Shown here piece after piece: positions 1 through 14,100 of a stretch of 64,000 nt of DNA. The stretch is taken from assembly GCA_019096065.1 (NCBI GenBank), contig JAGUCH010000003.1, positions 7,626,001-7,690,000 on the forward strand, written 5' to 3'. The notes under the pieces were generated by a model. The model made no database searches, was not told the origin of the DNA, and worked only from the letters and a program-made list of their open reading frames with translations. Both the position numbers and the translations under genes were made by a program. Position 1 is the first letter of the stretch. Each line of letters opens with the position of its first letter. The DNA comes from Paracyclopina nana (lineage: Eukaryota; Arthropoda; Copepoda; Cyclopoida; Cyclopettidae).

Positions 1-94
1 TGAAACAGCGTATATTTGTATTAGCGGATTTTGGTCATGTACAAATATTTGTCTCCCCTCCAGAGCATTAGACGATTCAGCTTTTCCTCGGTTC

Positions 95-625
95 TTACTT
101 AAGGCCGCGAATGTCTCGCTGACAATGCTGAAAAAACCAACTACTCATCACGTGGGGCATTTTCCTTGAATACAAAGGCTTTAATGAGCCAGCAACGAAG
201 TCATGCGCATGACTTGTTGGGGAGCCTAAAATTAGAATTGTGGATAAGCATCTCAAGCTTTTTGCCACTGGCCCAGAAAAGTCATCCAATATGTAGTCCG
301 TAGCAGCATATAGCGACTGGCGGCGCTGAAAAATCGTATTTTTAGTTGAAATAAATGGATCTCCCGTTGCACTCTTCTCGTCTTGAGGTTTTTCTTCAGC
401 CACTCTTCGCGATTAAAGATCATTCCAAAAAGATAGTGAAGTATGCTTGCATAATCCTTCAAACTCAACTCGGGTGATTGTCTTTTCCAATCCTTTTCTA
501 CTAATGTCTTTTGAGAGCATCACTTCAAAGTTTCTCAAGTTAACAGCAGTGCGATCTAATTTCAGCTCAAAGGCCTTTTCTTCTGCTCTCCAATGAAAAC
601 AAAAGGCATCAAGCTTGGAATCCAT
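95..625 (-). pseudogene. Unrecognised interrupted reading frame
   Basis: Two stretches of 70 and 102 codons lie in the same minus-strand frame, separated by one stop and three codons. The composition (charged, Leu/Lys/Glu-rich) is coding-like, with no low-complexity runs. No family recognised and no splice pair removes the interruption cleanly. It may be a decayed gene copy or chance. Confidence 0.25.
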
Positions 626-2765
626 GTAGGATCAAGGCTCAAAATATGAGGTCTGCCTCTCTTTGAAGCTTCTGGTGTTCATTAGATCTTGCTGCTGCAC
701 TTTATGTTGCTTTTGCAAATAAAGAGCACGTGGGTGTTTATGCTGCTTGTGGACTGAGGAAAAGCAACACCCAAAATGTTAGCTTTTCAAAGACAAACTG
801 CACGTGAAGGCGTCAAAGTGTCTTTCAAAACTTAAGAATGTCTTACCCCCCTTGGGAGATTTAAGAGCGAGCTGTACACTATTTGCACTGACAGTAGGCT
901 GCAGTTAGAAAACTTCCACTCTTTGACATCTGAATTTCAACTGAAAGTGAGATGGTAAAAAGGATGAAAGCTTACTACTACTACAATGTTATTTACAGTT
1001 GTTATGCTTAATTTTGGCACCAAGTACGTTACTCATTTTTGTTTCAGCTTTACAAGCTGATCTTAAAAAGTTTTTGCTCGCTCCATTAAACATTCCTACT
1101 TTGGCTAGACTTCCTGCCTCTCTCCTGTTGTTAACCCCAAAATGCTTACATTTTTCGAGAATGTCACATTTCTTCGGCTATATTGCAAACAAGCTCACAT
1201 TTTTTTCAGGGAAAGCTACCAGGCAGCTATTTGCAGCCCCGTACCATACTTACACATGACTATCTGGCAAAAATAAGAAAAGTTGGAATGACAGTTTTCT
1301 GCCAAATTATTCATAAGAACCGGACTTTTAAAAAGTTGGCAAATGTTCCATCTCGTCTCTCCTTCTTGGAGCGGTGCATAACTTTCTGTCTCTTATTTTA
1401 CGATGTTTTGCCAGCTCAATTTCACCTGGGCTTCATCAGAAGTTGAGCTCTCCGGGGTTGATGGATGTTGCACTCACTGCACTCAACATTCCTTTGCTAG
1501 TCAACCTGAGCAAAAGACAGTTTGAGGGGTGAAAAAGAGGGTGAAATTCATTAAAATTATCGTTCGGCCCAAACCTCTCGATATGCCCGTCATATTGACG
1601 ACGAAGCTCTCAGTAATTTCGTGTCAAGAGGGGCTTTGCAGACAATCTTGGAAGCTTAGCGAACAATTTACTTGCAACAACTAAGGAGGCCAGTGGCAAT
1701 TCATAACACTACTGGCTGCACTTGTTGGTATCGGTTTTGGATTTCTTGGCTCCTTCTTGCTTGCGCAAATATATCTGGACCTGACCTTGATCTCAGCTGC
1801 CTACCCATTTTCTTGCCAAAATTGCAATTTTAAGCTGGTATGTCGCGATGGAAAAGATGAGTATAAGGGAAAAATAAAAAAGTACCTAGTGCAACTTCAG
1901 TGGAATGTCTGTGAGTCTTATATTTTGGGAGTAGGAAGTGAAAAGCACCTTATTGGATCGAGCTAAAAAACAGTTGAGGGCATTTTCAGAATGCCAATGA
2001 GTCTTTCCAGAAGTTGTTCAACTTCTTGAGCATCAAACGAGGTTCCATCTCATCGTTTACTCCCAGCTTCTTTTAGGCGACAATAGAGGCTTGCATCTAC
2101 CAGTTTAGATATGCAATTAGGCCACACCATACCGTTTAAAATGCATAGCAAGCAGCTCGGAGGCTGAGAAGCTTTTTTCGTGACTTTCTCTTGGTTTGGA
2201 TGTCAGGTTGAAGTTAAATAGCAACTTGTTCTTTTTCACGGTTGGTTAGTATTTGCACAGGAAACGAATAGCCACGTGCTTTGGCATTGAGGAGACTTTT
2301 CAATTTTCTAGATTGTGGTTGGGTTGAGGATACGCACACAAAGATACAAAGACATCCTGTGATTGGCCTCTCTCTTTTTTGAGTTATTGGATTTATCCTT
2401 GCATGAACGGCGCATGCTGTAGCATACATACACTCAATACCATTCTGTCAATTATATCTGGTTTTGAAAAACGTCACAATTCGGCTTGTTATGTTTCTCT
2501 TCCATTCATGGTGGAGCTCACAAAATACGCGCTGCTGTTAACGATTGCTTCTGGGGTTGTGGCATAAGCTGACTCTTTGTGATTTATTTGTTAATTGCCT
2601 GTCACCACCGCAGAAGGTTGATTTATATATCCTCCCTGCTCCTACCTGAAAAACAGGCCTCACTTCTACACTTTTCCTATCATAGCTGTCAATCTTGCTA
2701 TTGGGTCTTCTGCTTTGTTAGCTGGGCAATTGCGCTCAACAAGCATTTTTTTATGCTGCTATGAA

Positions 2766-2917
2766 GCCCGGTTCCAACACGGGATATCAGCATAGTGCAG
2801 TACGGTAAACCAGTTAAGTCAGGTCGAGCTGAGCGCGCGAGCTAGCTGTGACCTGACTACGCTAAAAAGTCAAGTTACGTCTCTTGACTATGCTGATTTT
2901 CCTTGTTGGAACCGGGC
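2766..2917. mobile_element. Short inverted-repeat DNA transposon (MITE), family 1 copy A
   Basis: Ends are inverted repeats, GCCCGGTTCCAACA at the left and TGTTGGAACCGGGC at the right. A TA lies on the right flank (2918-2919) and AA on the left, consistent with a TA target with one change. The centre carries GAGCTGAGCGCGCGAGCTAG, also found in copy B. Length 152 bp, no coding capacity. A TA target suggests a Tc1/mariner-type source; this is inference. Confidence 0.75.
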
Positions 2918-3239
2918 TATCAGATTTTCTTGCTCAGTAACCAAAGTGATGAATAATTTATGCTTTATTTCCTTGAATAGTTCGACGACTATTCTTGGAT
3001 ACAGCCATGCTGCTCAGTCTGTTTAGGTACTCCCACGCCTAATCTTGCAGAAATATTTGGTTTTTCACTATTTTTGGAATGCTTCCATCAGCTTAGGGCT
3101 GATTTGATTCATGTGATTCTTTCAAAGAAAATTCACTGAAGTTAGAAAGCGCTTCTTCCAACTATCAAAAGCACGCTTTTTTCAGTTCACAATGGTTCGA
3201 GTTGAATGATAACAAATCAAGGTGCCTCAGCTGCTTTTA

Positions 3240-3618
3240 GGGCGGTCTCATATTCGTCAATTGGGCAAGGTAGGTGGACTCACCTTCCCACCTACCTAGG
3301 GTAGGTAGGTGAGGGTAGGCAGGTGAGGGTAGGCAGGTGGGTAGGTGGGTAACCTGGTAGCTTAGTGAACCAGTTAGTGCAGGCAAGTTAAGTCAATTTT
3401 TTAAGCATAACAAAAAGCTGCTTCTACACAAAATGTCTTCTCGTGATTTCTGGGTCAAATTGACTTAACTTGCCTGCATACTAACTGGTTCACTAAGCTA
3501 CTAGGTTACCCACCTACCCACCTGCCTACCCTCACCTGCCTACCCTCACCTACCTACCCTAGGTAGGTGGGAAGGTGAGTCCACCTACCTTGCCCAATTG
3601 ACGAATATGAGACCGCCC
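3240..3618. mobile_element. Long-hairpin MITE, family 2 copy A
   Basis: A near-perfect palindrome of 379 bp. Arms of about 160 bases start GGGCGGTCTCATATT and end with the complement. Each arm holds tandem GGTAGGTGAGGGTAGGCAGG-type repeats. The target looks like TA (TA at left, TT at right). The spacer between arms is about 50 bases. It would fold into one very long hairpin. No coding capacity. Confidence 0.75.
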
Positions 3619-5192
3619 TTTTGCAACAACTTGAAACAAACGGAGAATGAAGCAATTTTTCTTGCAGGAAAGTACAATAGAGGCAGATCTTTTTTCTCCA
3701 CCTTGAAGAGAGATGATTTGATGGTTTATTGTCTTGAGCCAGAAAACACCCATATAATATTTCTAAATGAGACTTTTTGCCTGCTTTCTGACGAGACTGC
3801 AGCACACTTATTTTAGTCCTAGTAGTATATTTTCGAGGCGTTTGCATTCAAGAAAAAACCTTTTACGGGATATAACCACATACAAGTGAGTCCCTGGGAG
3901 CCTCATCACCATTGTTGTATAAGAAATCTAGGCACGAACGCTCCTTGATTATTTTGGCCAGAAAGTTTACGTAGTAACAAAGAAATATTTACTAAGTCTG
4001 GGTGATCTGCTAACTTTCCCCATGTTGCATTAACCTCAAGACATGTGTAAAATACATACACATTCTCCCAAGTTGCTTTATTACTGTATACGTATATATC
4101 CCCTAGACAAAAGTTTTCGTTGGAGGCGACTGCAAACAAATCGGGTCCGTTTGAGCTTCAAGAAAGACAAAGCTGAGAGTTCACTGTCCACATATGGCGA
4201 AGAATGTTAAAATTGCGATCGTTTAGAGCGGTGACGTCATTGGCAGCCAGCCTTTTTATTGCTGAGTTTCACATATCCATGTAATTCCATATGAGTCTCT
4301 CGAGACAAATCCCATAAAAGGGGGAATGAAAAGTGTTGCTGCTTAAAAAACTAGCATTTCCGTGGGGAGCTACCAACTTTTCTTTATCATCAAGCGGATC
4401 ATGCTTCGTCTTTTTTCTCAAGCCTTTGTACCACTTTGCCATTATCTTTTGGGGAAATGCGGAGAGTCTTTTTATGTTCCTCGCGCATTAAAAAAGTAAG
4501 CATCTCCCTCTAAATTGACAATTTGTTCTAACTCAAGATTTTTTCCAAAACTGTTTGGTGTACCAGTTCGTAGCATATTAAAAATGTGCATTATGGACGT
4601 AGCGAAAAAGGTCGCAGTTTATGCTCTCCAGAAGCTTTCCAATTTACGTTCATCGCTTCTTGTTGCTGCTAGCCTTGTTCTTGTTATTATCAAAATAGGC
4701 CTTTGTCACGATAAGAGACTCGACTATAACACTACTCTGTTTTTTTCTGAAGGCCACCAACGCCGCAGTCATTACACCTAAATTGAATAACAGATTTTAG
4801 AAAGCCGTGAATCTTCCCTTCTATTTAGTCTGTTGGTTCATCTTTCTGCATAGTTCTGGCATACTTTTGCATATCTGCTATTGTTTGCCAAATATCACTG
4901 CCTAATGAGATTGCTCTGCCAAGTATTCCAGCCTTTGGGTTATATCAATCGAACAATTAGTTGTACATTTGCCCGTTCCACCAAGCTGCGCTGCAAAGGC
5001 TTAGTATCCAGATTTGTTCTCCTATTGCTGTATTAGCCAAGCATATACACAATTATTTACCCCAACTACCACCATATGCGCACCGCGCGCATTCCAGTTG
5101 CTGTAGACCAAAAGGGGACATAACAGCAGCAAAGGAGAAGTGCATTATTTGGCCCTCTGTGAGTAATGTACACAATATATGACTATTTTCAG

Positions 5193-8100
5193 GTCCGTTG
5201 GGCGCTGTTTCGAGTTTGGCTGCACCATCAGGAACTTGTGAGTCTGTCTCCAACAACTCTGCGGCCACTTCGAGGACAGGATCGAAGGAGAATTTGTGCG
5301 AGGAGTGCATTCAAAACCCTCTCGACCTCATTGACGCTTCGATACAGGTACGAGGATACAGCACATATCCTGCTAATTTTTCGGCTACTCTTGGTGTTCA
5401 CAAAATTCTTTTGACCGAAAACTTTGACTAAATCTACTACAGCATAATTTTATATTCTACTATCAGTGTGTTCTTTGAATGTGCGTTGTAACCAATATGC
5501 TTTCTCCTCTTGAATTCTGTTTTCATTGACGGTACTACAATAGTCCTATTTCAGGTGTATTTGAAACACTCGTTTCTTCCCTAGAGAGAATACTTACTGT
5601 ATGGCTCTGGATTCAATGGCGGAACGCAGCCACACGTTTAACTGCAACACTTTTGAAATCTTTATACTTTTCCACGAGAAAGCTGCTGTGCTGCTGCTAT
5701 AAAATGCACATACTTGCTAGAATTTGAAATTGAAATCGAGACTGATGTACGTCTCCGGAAGAATCAGAGTGACTTGAATAAAATGTCCTCGTGAGAATTG
5801 CTGTAATACAGATGCAGCAGCATTTGTACTGTCTCTGTAATCCTCATTCTCCTCTGCCTCCATTTCCGGAGGTCATTGAGGCCAGAGAGCTGCGTTTCTA
5901 CTATACTTACTGACACCCAACACTTCGTTATCATTAGGATGGTCAATTGTGGTATTATCATCGGATGCATGTTGTCAGCGAAGCGCACAGTGCTTCAGTC
6001 CAGGTATCCCCTAAAATCATGTAATCTTTAAAAAGTCTGGAAAACTCTGTTGCATTTTCGCACTGTTCTCTACCTAAAACCTACTACTATGCATAAATAA
6101 AATTGTACTCTGAGACATTTTTGATAGAGCAAAGTTGATAGAGGAAGTTTTAAAAGTACGCACAAGCACGGATGGGTGACTGATTGAAGAGTACTTTTTT
6201 CTGTTATAAAAGTCTATTAAGGCTGATTTCCCGCCCACATATATAGAAGTACTTTGTACACTAATCCGATTGTGATAGTCCTTCACCACCCTCTGTTTGT
6301 ATCGAGAGCCATTATTCTTTCACACCATGCAACCAAAATGCTACTCTTTTATGTCCTGTTCTTACCGTTCATGTTAGCCCCAAACTAGCTCAATAGAAAA
6401 ATGCAAGGAAAACTCATCTGAAAAAAATCTTGAATTTTGAAATGCCTGTATAAAATGAAAGCCATTCCCTTCTGCTTTTTTACTAGCGATTTTCCTAAGG
6501 AGTTAGGGTGCACATGATCAGGACATAAATGCACAAATAAATTGTAAATCGTCTAGTTTCATTCACTCGTAGGACCATCCTATTCACCTATAATTACATC
6601 TCACAAACATCATAAAAATCAATCACACGTGACATGAATCAAGAAAAGGAAAATGCTTAGAGATTGTGGGTATATTGACGAGGCATTATTCTTTTAACTC
6701 ATTTTTCATCCAAAATAATAATTTGATGCACAAAATCAACAGCAATGAACGTTAAATCCAAACAAGATCTACGTCAGAGACCCTTTAGTCGATGATTTTT
6801 GTTCTATAGCCCACTTCATTTACTTACGAGCCTCATTGCTACGATTTATGTTTTTTTCCATTTTCAGGTAGATCTTAGTGACTCTGAGGCTGACGAGGGT
6901 GAAATTGCGACGGCAGAGGCCAAAGACGATGCAATGGGTCGAAGAAGGGCAGGAGACCTCAGCGTTAATAAGAAGGGCACGCCCCTTTACAGTCGTGAAG
7001 ATATTCGAGAGCAATACTGCATCAACGACAAAGAGCTTCAAGTTTTGGACAAGAGTGGACGAAGGGGCATTCTAGGCTGCTTTTCCAACAATGGACAAGT
7101 AAGTTTCAATCGATCCTGACAAATGATCGACTTTTCCCCATCCTCCAAAAGAGTACGAGCAGAAGGTTTTTTTTCGTGCGACGAAAACTTTGTTTGTGTA
7201 TCGAAGATTACTTTCTGTATCGGGCAAAAAACGATCTGTTCATTGACAACAGCTCAGCAGTAAGCCTTTATTTTTTTGGCCACGCTCTAAACTTATTTAA
7301 GTTAGCAACTCTGTTTTGTATGGTCAAGGCCTAAGGCCTATGGTGGGCTCAAGTAAAGAATTGGGGAGCTAGCTGCTGCACTTGCCTTCCAAATAAAATA
7401 TATGGCACTTTGTAGCATTTGGTTTTTTGGGTCAAAGGCTAGCTGGGAATCTTGTACTGCCGCAATTTTAACGATAGGAGCAAACTCGCAATTGCCTCAA
7501 TTTTCTGGGAAAAGGCCACGGTGCTGTCAAATCTATCTCCTTGCGAGCATCTCTTTGGAATCCACAGTTATCTCCTGGATTTTTCGGTCGGCGAAGCTTT
7601 GTTTTTCAAGGTTAGGACCCAACCACGTACAAAGTATAGCCTGAATATATAGCAATATAGCCAATTAGGGGCGGATCTTGAGGCCATTTAAGCCCACCAA
7701 TTAATTGGTCTACTATATGCCCTTTTTCGACCCAGACCAGTAACGCCTAATCTCGTTTTCTCCGATTGCAGGCTGGTCTTAGTCCATGCACATCAGGTGG
7801 TAAAGGAAAAAAGTCCATTTTGGTATCGTGCATTGCCAGGGCTGGAAGTGATGACGACCTACAAGAAATGGCCAAAAGGCCAATTTCTCCTGGCCATAGG
7901 GGAACCACTTGGAATGGTAAGCCTCTAAACAGATATTCTGTCCCACCATTATATGTGCACAGAAGCGCCAATGCACTTATCCTTGCAAAATATCCATTTA
8001 AATGGAGGTTTCGAAAACTTAGCTGACAGCTCCAGTTACTTGGAGGAATTTCTAGGCGCAGCTGACATTCAGGCATTTTTGCCAAGCGAGCTTCTCATGT

Positions 8101-11100
8101 ATTGACAAATCGGGACAGTTTGGTGCAGTACTTCGTGAATATTTAATAGGAGCATAATCATATTGCTTGGAACCATGTATCCTATTGTAGATCAGGAGAA
8201 TTTTTAAGAGACTCACAAAGGAAGGTCACTGCACTACATCTCAGATTTCTACTTCAAACGCTCTTATTGGTTTCTTAAACCTGATAGGTCCTCTGGAAGA
8301 AAGCAGCCAAGGGCCTCTGGGTGCATTTTTCATGAATTCCTGCTGCATCTGCTACATGTTTTGATGTGTGTTTTCTACCTTTCAAACATCAAGATGTGCA
8401 GCGCGTCTATTGTTGCCGTAGTAGTAAAAAGGAATTCCATTAGCATTTGTGTGCGAGCCTCAGCGAGCTAATGAAAACATAGCGTATGTACTTTACTAAG
8501 AATAAAGTGGCTCGCGCGCGTGCCTTATTATTTGAAAGGAAGGAAAGGCAATTTTGAGAAAGATGTAAGGGTCCCTTGGGAGAGTAGTGCCAGGATAGCA
8601 TAAAAGTAGCTCATTGTCGAATTTCTGAGCTTTTCTTTTTGGGTATATCAACTGCTACGCAACAGCATCGCATTATACAGAAGATATTATGCTGTCTCGG
8701 TTGACGGTTATCAGAACTTTTCCAAGCCACCACAACAATAAGAGGAGCTGCCAAAAAAGGAAGCTTTAGTATATATCCACATCTTAACTTTCTCAATTAC
8801 ACTTTGTATCTATTGGCATGGCTAAAGCCCCCAGTTTCTATTCCACAGTAGGTACGTTTTCTTCAGAAGTCCCAAGGGATGAATTCAGTTTTATTCACTT
8901 TCCAATAATTCTTTTTCAGGTCGTAACAATGGTGCCGGCCCTTATGAACGACATCCCGACGAAGATGAGGCAGGTTTCGATGAGCATTACTTTCGGAGGA
9001 GGCCCAAGTCAGTGTGCATGCCAAATTCAGCTGATGGACGCCGCTATATTCCACCCTCTTACGGAGGTCTTCCAATTTCGCATCTTCCACCCCACAACTT
9101 GGGAATTCCCATTGACCAGCAGCAGCTGCAGCAGCAGCAGCAGCAGGCCTGCCCTCAAACTTCCACTTCTCAAATGACTATGGTATGTGTACCTATATTA
9201 CTTTTGTTAATTAGGTGGGTTAATGCTAGGGGAAGTTTGCCAATCCAATAGGAAGGGATTAATGCTAAGCTCTGAATTCCTGGAAGAAGCAATTTAACTT
9301 ATTGGTGGCTGCCTTGAAAGCCTGTGGAATTTTCTGCAACAGTGATCACGAATTTTAAATCCTTTGAGAGTAGCTATGCGCGACTTAGTTATGTATATGT
9401 AGTAACCAAAATGTAAAGGGGAAAGAGATGCATATGTAGCCTGCTCAAAAGTCAGTCGTCGTGGTTTGGCCTTCAAAGTTTTCTTCATGATTTTAGATTA
9501 TCAACTGTGTCCTTTGAGTAAAAGAGTCTTCTTCATTGAAGCGAACCATCCAGACATAAAAAGTTGTACCCAGGATCTTATTTCACGTGTGGTCGATCAA
9601 AGTCCCTGAGAGAAGCATAAAAGAGGTTCTTTTCCTTTGCTAAAAATCTGGCCTGTTAGTGCTAGCTTGCGTGTAAGTAAAGGACCATGAAGCATCATCT
9701 AAAAGAAGCATTTCCCAGGCGTAAATTCGAGCCTCAACACATAGCAATACGTAGCATCTATGCATTTGGGCGTATCCTCGACAGAATTTCCCATTTAGTG
9801 CACAGCTCGCGCTGAGATGGATCTTTTGCCGCTACAAAAATGAAGATGTATCGGAAAATTACACCAAAGCATCTGTAGTAGTGGTATTTTCACTTGCGGG
9901 ATGGCTTGGTTTTTTTCCCTTCCATTGCATATAGTGAGGCAGATGCACAACAACGCATTATCTAACTTGCAACCCTTCGAGCCAAACCACGTGGTGCAAC
10001 CTCAGCATCAGAGAGGAAATGGATACATCCATCATTTTCGAATCAGTGATGACATGCTACCACTATCTTTTCTTATTGCAGGCTTATGGACCCCACCCTC
10101 TCTTGAGAGCCGCAACAACCCCTTACGTCAACGCTGGACCTCAAGGCAACGTAGGTCTTCCAGCTACCGCCTACAGTGCCCCCATGGGGTACCCCGTGGC
10201 GCCCCCAACCATCCCCCAGGCCGCATCTTCCGGCGGCTACACGCTGCCCCCCACCGCCGCCTATTTTCCTGTGACTGCATACAGCAACAACAACGTGGAC
10301 AATACTCAGCAAGTCATGATGAGCCAGGATAGTTTGAATCAGCCTCAGCCTAACACTCCGGATTTGCTCATGCATCGAAGACAGGTAATAAATCTGGGCT
10401 TTTCCACATTATCGTGGATTGCGGTTGGGAAAACTGGCTAATGTATTCCAGTAGTGCAGGTTTCTTTGGGGAAGGCCTTCGAAGAAATCTGCGAGGGAAA
10501 GCAATTTTCTGATGCTGATTAGCTTCGTCGTAAAGAACAACTACTCCATTCCATTTGAGATAACTTTTCTGTAATGTAGTCGTATACACAGTTGTTACAA
10601 CTTTGAGAGACTTAGACATGGTGGCCCCAAGATTAGTGGGATTAATCAAAGGATTTTTGGATTGGTGGCAGCACCAATGGAAAGTACACCCACTATACTC
10701 ATGAGGATTGAGCACGAACCCAAGTTTCAGAGCATGTACAAAGAGCCAGTTTCATTATGGTGGAGAAGTAATCTGGGTAGTTTGCGCAGCAGTTATTCGT
10801 CTTTTTGATCCTGCTGCTGAAAAAGTGCCATAAAATATCCTTTCATTCCTTCCACGTGCTCCATGAAACTTTGCAAAATTGCTAAACAATTGGAAAAGCG
10901 TGTGCATCGCCAGCATCAGCCGACAAGCCAACTTTTCTCACACAAGGCAAAAAAGGCCTTTCTAGTGTCTATGGGCATTAGTGGGCTACAAACGATTTTC
11001 ACATTAATGAACGTTGAAGCCATGCTTTCTAGCAGATATTTCATATAACTCTTTTGAACTTGTAGGTCGCTGGTGCCGCTACTATAACTGATCCATCTGA

Positions 11101-14100
11101 GATTTCTGCTGATGAGCGGAAGCAGAAGCACGTGAGTTTCGACTCTTCTTCCTTGATGAGATCGCAAACATTGGCAACCATGGACGAGGCCAGCTTCCAG
11201 AGGATGATGGCCTCACACCATCAACAAAACATTACATCAAGTCCATCCAAGTCCTCGGAAAGGCTGATTGATGGCCGGAAAACGCCAGACTTTGAGCTCT
11301 TCAGTCAGATTTTTCCACCAGAATTGGCAAGGCAAATCATGATGGGTGAGTAGAAATCAATAGCCCGGTTCCAACAACAAAATAAGTATAGTATAAGTAC
11401 GATTAACCAGTATAGTATGGTACAGCTGAGCGCGCGAGCTAGCAGGCATCATACTATACTTATAAGTATAAGTAAGGTGTCTATACTGTACTGGTTTTTA
11501 TTGTTGGAACCGGGCTAATGTTCAAATATGCTCGACTGAACCCATGGAATGTCCACGAATTGTGGAAAAATGGCTGTAGCTGCTTGATTCTCGCGTATAG
11601 CAGACATGTGTACTGACTCTTTGTTCTACTTTCTCTCAGATCTCGTGGATGATAAGTTTTTTTTGTGTGTAGTAGACCGAGTCGTAGGATGTCTTAAGAG
11701 AAAGTTGAGATTAAGCTAGCATTTTTTCGTCGCATGGAGATAACGGAGAAAATTCCTGAGATGATTGGTCTCTTTTGTGAGATGATTCCGATAAGGCATG
11801 CGGCGCTTGAAGCATCTTTCATCACTGCTGTACTACTACGCATAATACATACATCTAGATGTATTGCTAGCTGCTGTGTTTGTCATCAAAATTAGTTTTC
11901 ATCGCACAGGATTACTTGTAGTGTATCTGAATTGATGCCATATGCATTCGCTATGAATATATCCTAAATAATGCTCATCTGGAGGCTGAACATTTTATTA
12001 TGCATGTACATAATATCCATTATTTTTTCGTGTTGCAGATCGGATGAAACGAAACTCAATGCGGACTCAGGCAACCCAAACAGACAGAAATCGTCACTCT
12101 GCTCATATCACACCAAGTGCTCAGCTGCAATACCAGCAACAAAAAGTGAGTGAAGTGACCTTCATGGCTTTTTGGCCATTTTTTACTCACATCTGACCGC
12201 GCAGGAGAATGCTATGTTTAGCCTTTACTCATTGTGGAAAGTAGCTTTTGCTGTCGATTAATTTTAGTAATGCTTGAACAAAAAAATAGCCCATGAAGGC
12301 AGGTGGGTTTTTCCTTCAGAAATCAGCCAATGTAGCCAACATATTGCGGTATAGTGACACTTGTGCCACACTGATTTTGATTTATTGCTAATGCGAGCTA
12401 GGCCCTCAAGAACAGGCCCGTTTCTCTTTTTCCCCCACTCAATACGCCATACATTGCTGTTTTATTGAGATGTATCCCGCGGCGGCATTGAAAATTGCTC
12501 TTGGCTCATTTTTCAAATAAAACTGGGTCGCAAGGCACTCTTGGCCTTTTAGCAAGGAATGCTAGCTCACATTTCTTTGAGAGGAAACTTTCATTTTGGA
12601 AAGTCCCAGGTGGAAAGTGTCTTCTTCTTCCAAGCTGGCAAAAAGTTGGATCAAAATGCGGCCATTCCTGGTGCAGCTAGGACTCTTTGCAATGATCATC
12701 AGTTGAAGAAGGGTTCATTCAATTTTAGTTCCTGCATCCCAACAAACTTTTGGGCTGTAAGTTTAGTAGTAGCATCAGTGGTGGTGTATGCAGTAACTTT
12801 TTTGATAGATTAACTTTCTCTTGCTTGAGTGGCTTTTCATCATCATCTGCTGGCTACCAGCTGGTTTGACTGCTGCAGTTGTGCCATGCTACTATGAATA
12901 GACAAATTGCACCGAAAAAGAGCCCAGATTCATTACTTTGATTACAACGGACGCGAACTGCTTTCTTCTTCTAGATTTACATGGTTTCCGAAGGAGTTCA
13001 AACAAACGGGTTAAGTCGAAGCAGTACCAGCACCGCGTCTCCGGATCAAGCCATATCCCCACCGGTTAGAAATGTCCGTCCTCCTCATTCTCAACAACAG
13101 CATCAGCAGCCTCCACTGCCTCCCTACCAGGATCCACCTCCAGCCCCAAGTAGTCCAGTCAAGAAGAAGCCCGCCCCACCGCCCAAAAACATCTCGCCTT
13201 TCATCGCCAGTCAACTGCCAGGATACAAGCTACAGGTCTACCACATCGATGGGGACACGACTAGTTCAAATTCTCAGCAAGTCAGCTCGTGGTATGGAAC
13301 TGCTCCAAGGTCTGGAAAGCACTCGCACCACTCCCATCATGGCCATCATAAGCACCATTCCCACTCCCACCACGGTTAGTATTCTATTTACATCAGGGAA
13401 TTCATGGTAATAGGGAACAAGTAGAAAAGCAATAATCCAACTGGCGGGCCGGCTTTGAAATTTTGGCTGTCAAAAATCTGCCTAGCGTTGGTTGACAGAA
13501 GTTCTCAACACGGCTTTTCTCTAGAAGTTTGCTTGTAACTAAACCTAAAATGTAGTCACCAAAATCATATGCTAATTTTGAATATAGTTTATTAAGATTT
13601 GACTAATTTGCAACCCTTGTATTTCGACATTTAACCTAAGTTTCATGAAACTATTTAGCCTGATCACAACTTTTGGGCTGGCTTTTTCCAACTTTTCTTA
13701 GCTTTTCCATGCCAGTACAAAAACTACAGCATGGCAGACATCATTGCAAGAAAGCACTTTTTGCTATATTTTTCTCAAAGAATTGACTGTTTTGTCAAAA
13801 TCTTGGCTATTTTTATTTAATCCTCTCAAGTTGAATATGCTAGTTTGGAGCTGTAAGAGAATTGAGTAAGGTAATGTAAGGCATTTTTCTCATTTTCGAT
13901 CCATCATGCTCAAGCCTGGATTTGATATGTCTCATGATCCAGAATTCCTTGACTTTCATGAAAATTGCTCAAATCTGTACCATTCTGTTCCTTGTTTAAT
14001 TCTAAGCGTTACAAGCACTATCTAAGCACTTTCTTTGCCACTTGTTTAACTAAATTAGCAAAAACAGCTTTGTTTACGTTTTTGCAAATGCGCTATTTTT

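Larger units (their letters stand above)
1..5192. other. Left flank; no firm gene
   Basis: AT-rich DNA presumably upstream of, or an intron of, the PDZ-PH-PH gene. It contains two hairpin transposons (2766-2917 and 3240-3618). On the minus strand at 95-625 one reading frame stays open for about 177 codons apart from one interruption (for example SKLDAFCFHWRAEEKAFELK); I do not recognise it. No confident plus-strand exon was found. Confidence 0.4.

Noticed and set aside
5000-5157. Possible upstream exon of the PDZ-PH-PH gene ending at a GTGAGT
   Set aside because: It would leave an intron of only about 35 bases, shorter than any other seen here.
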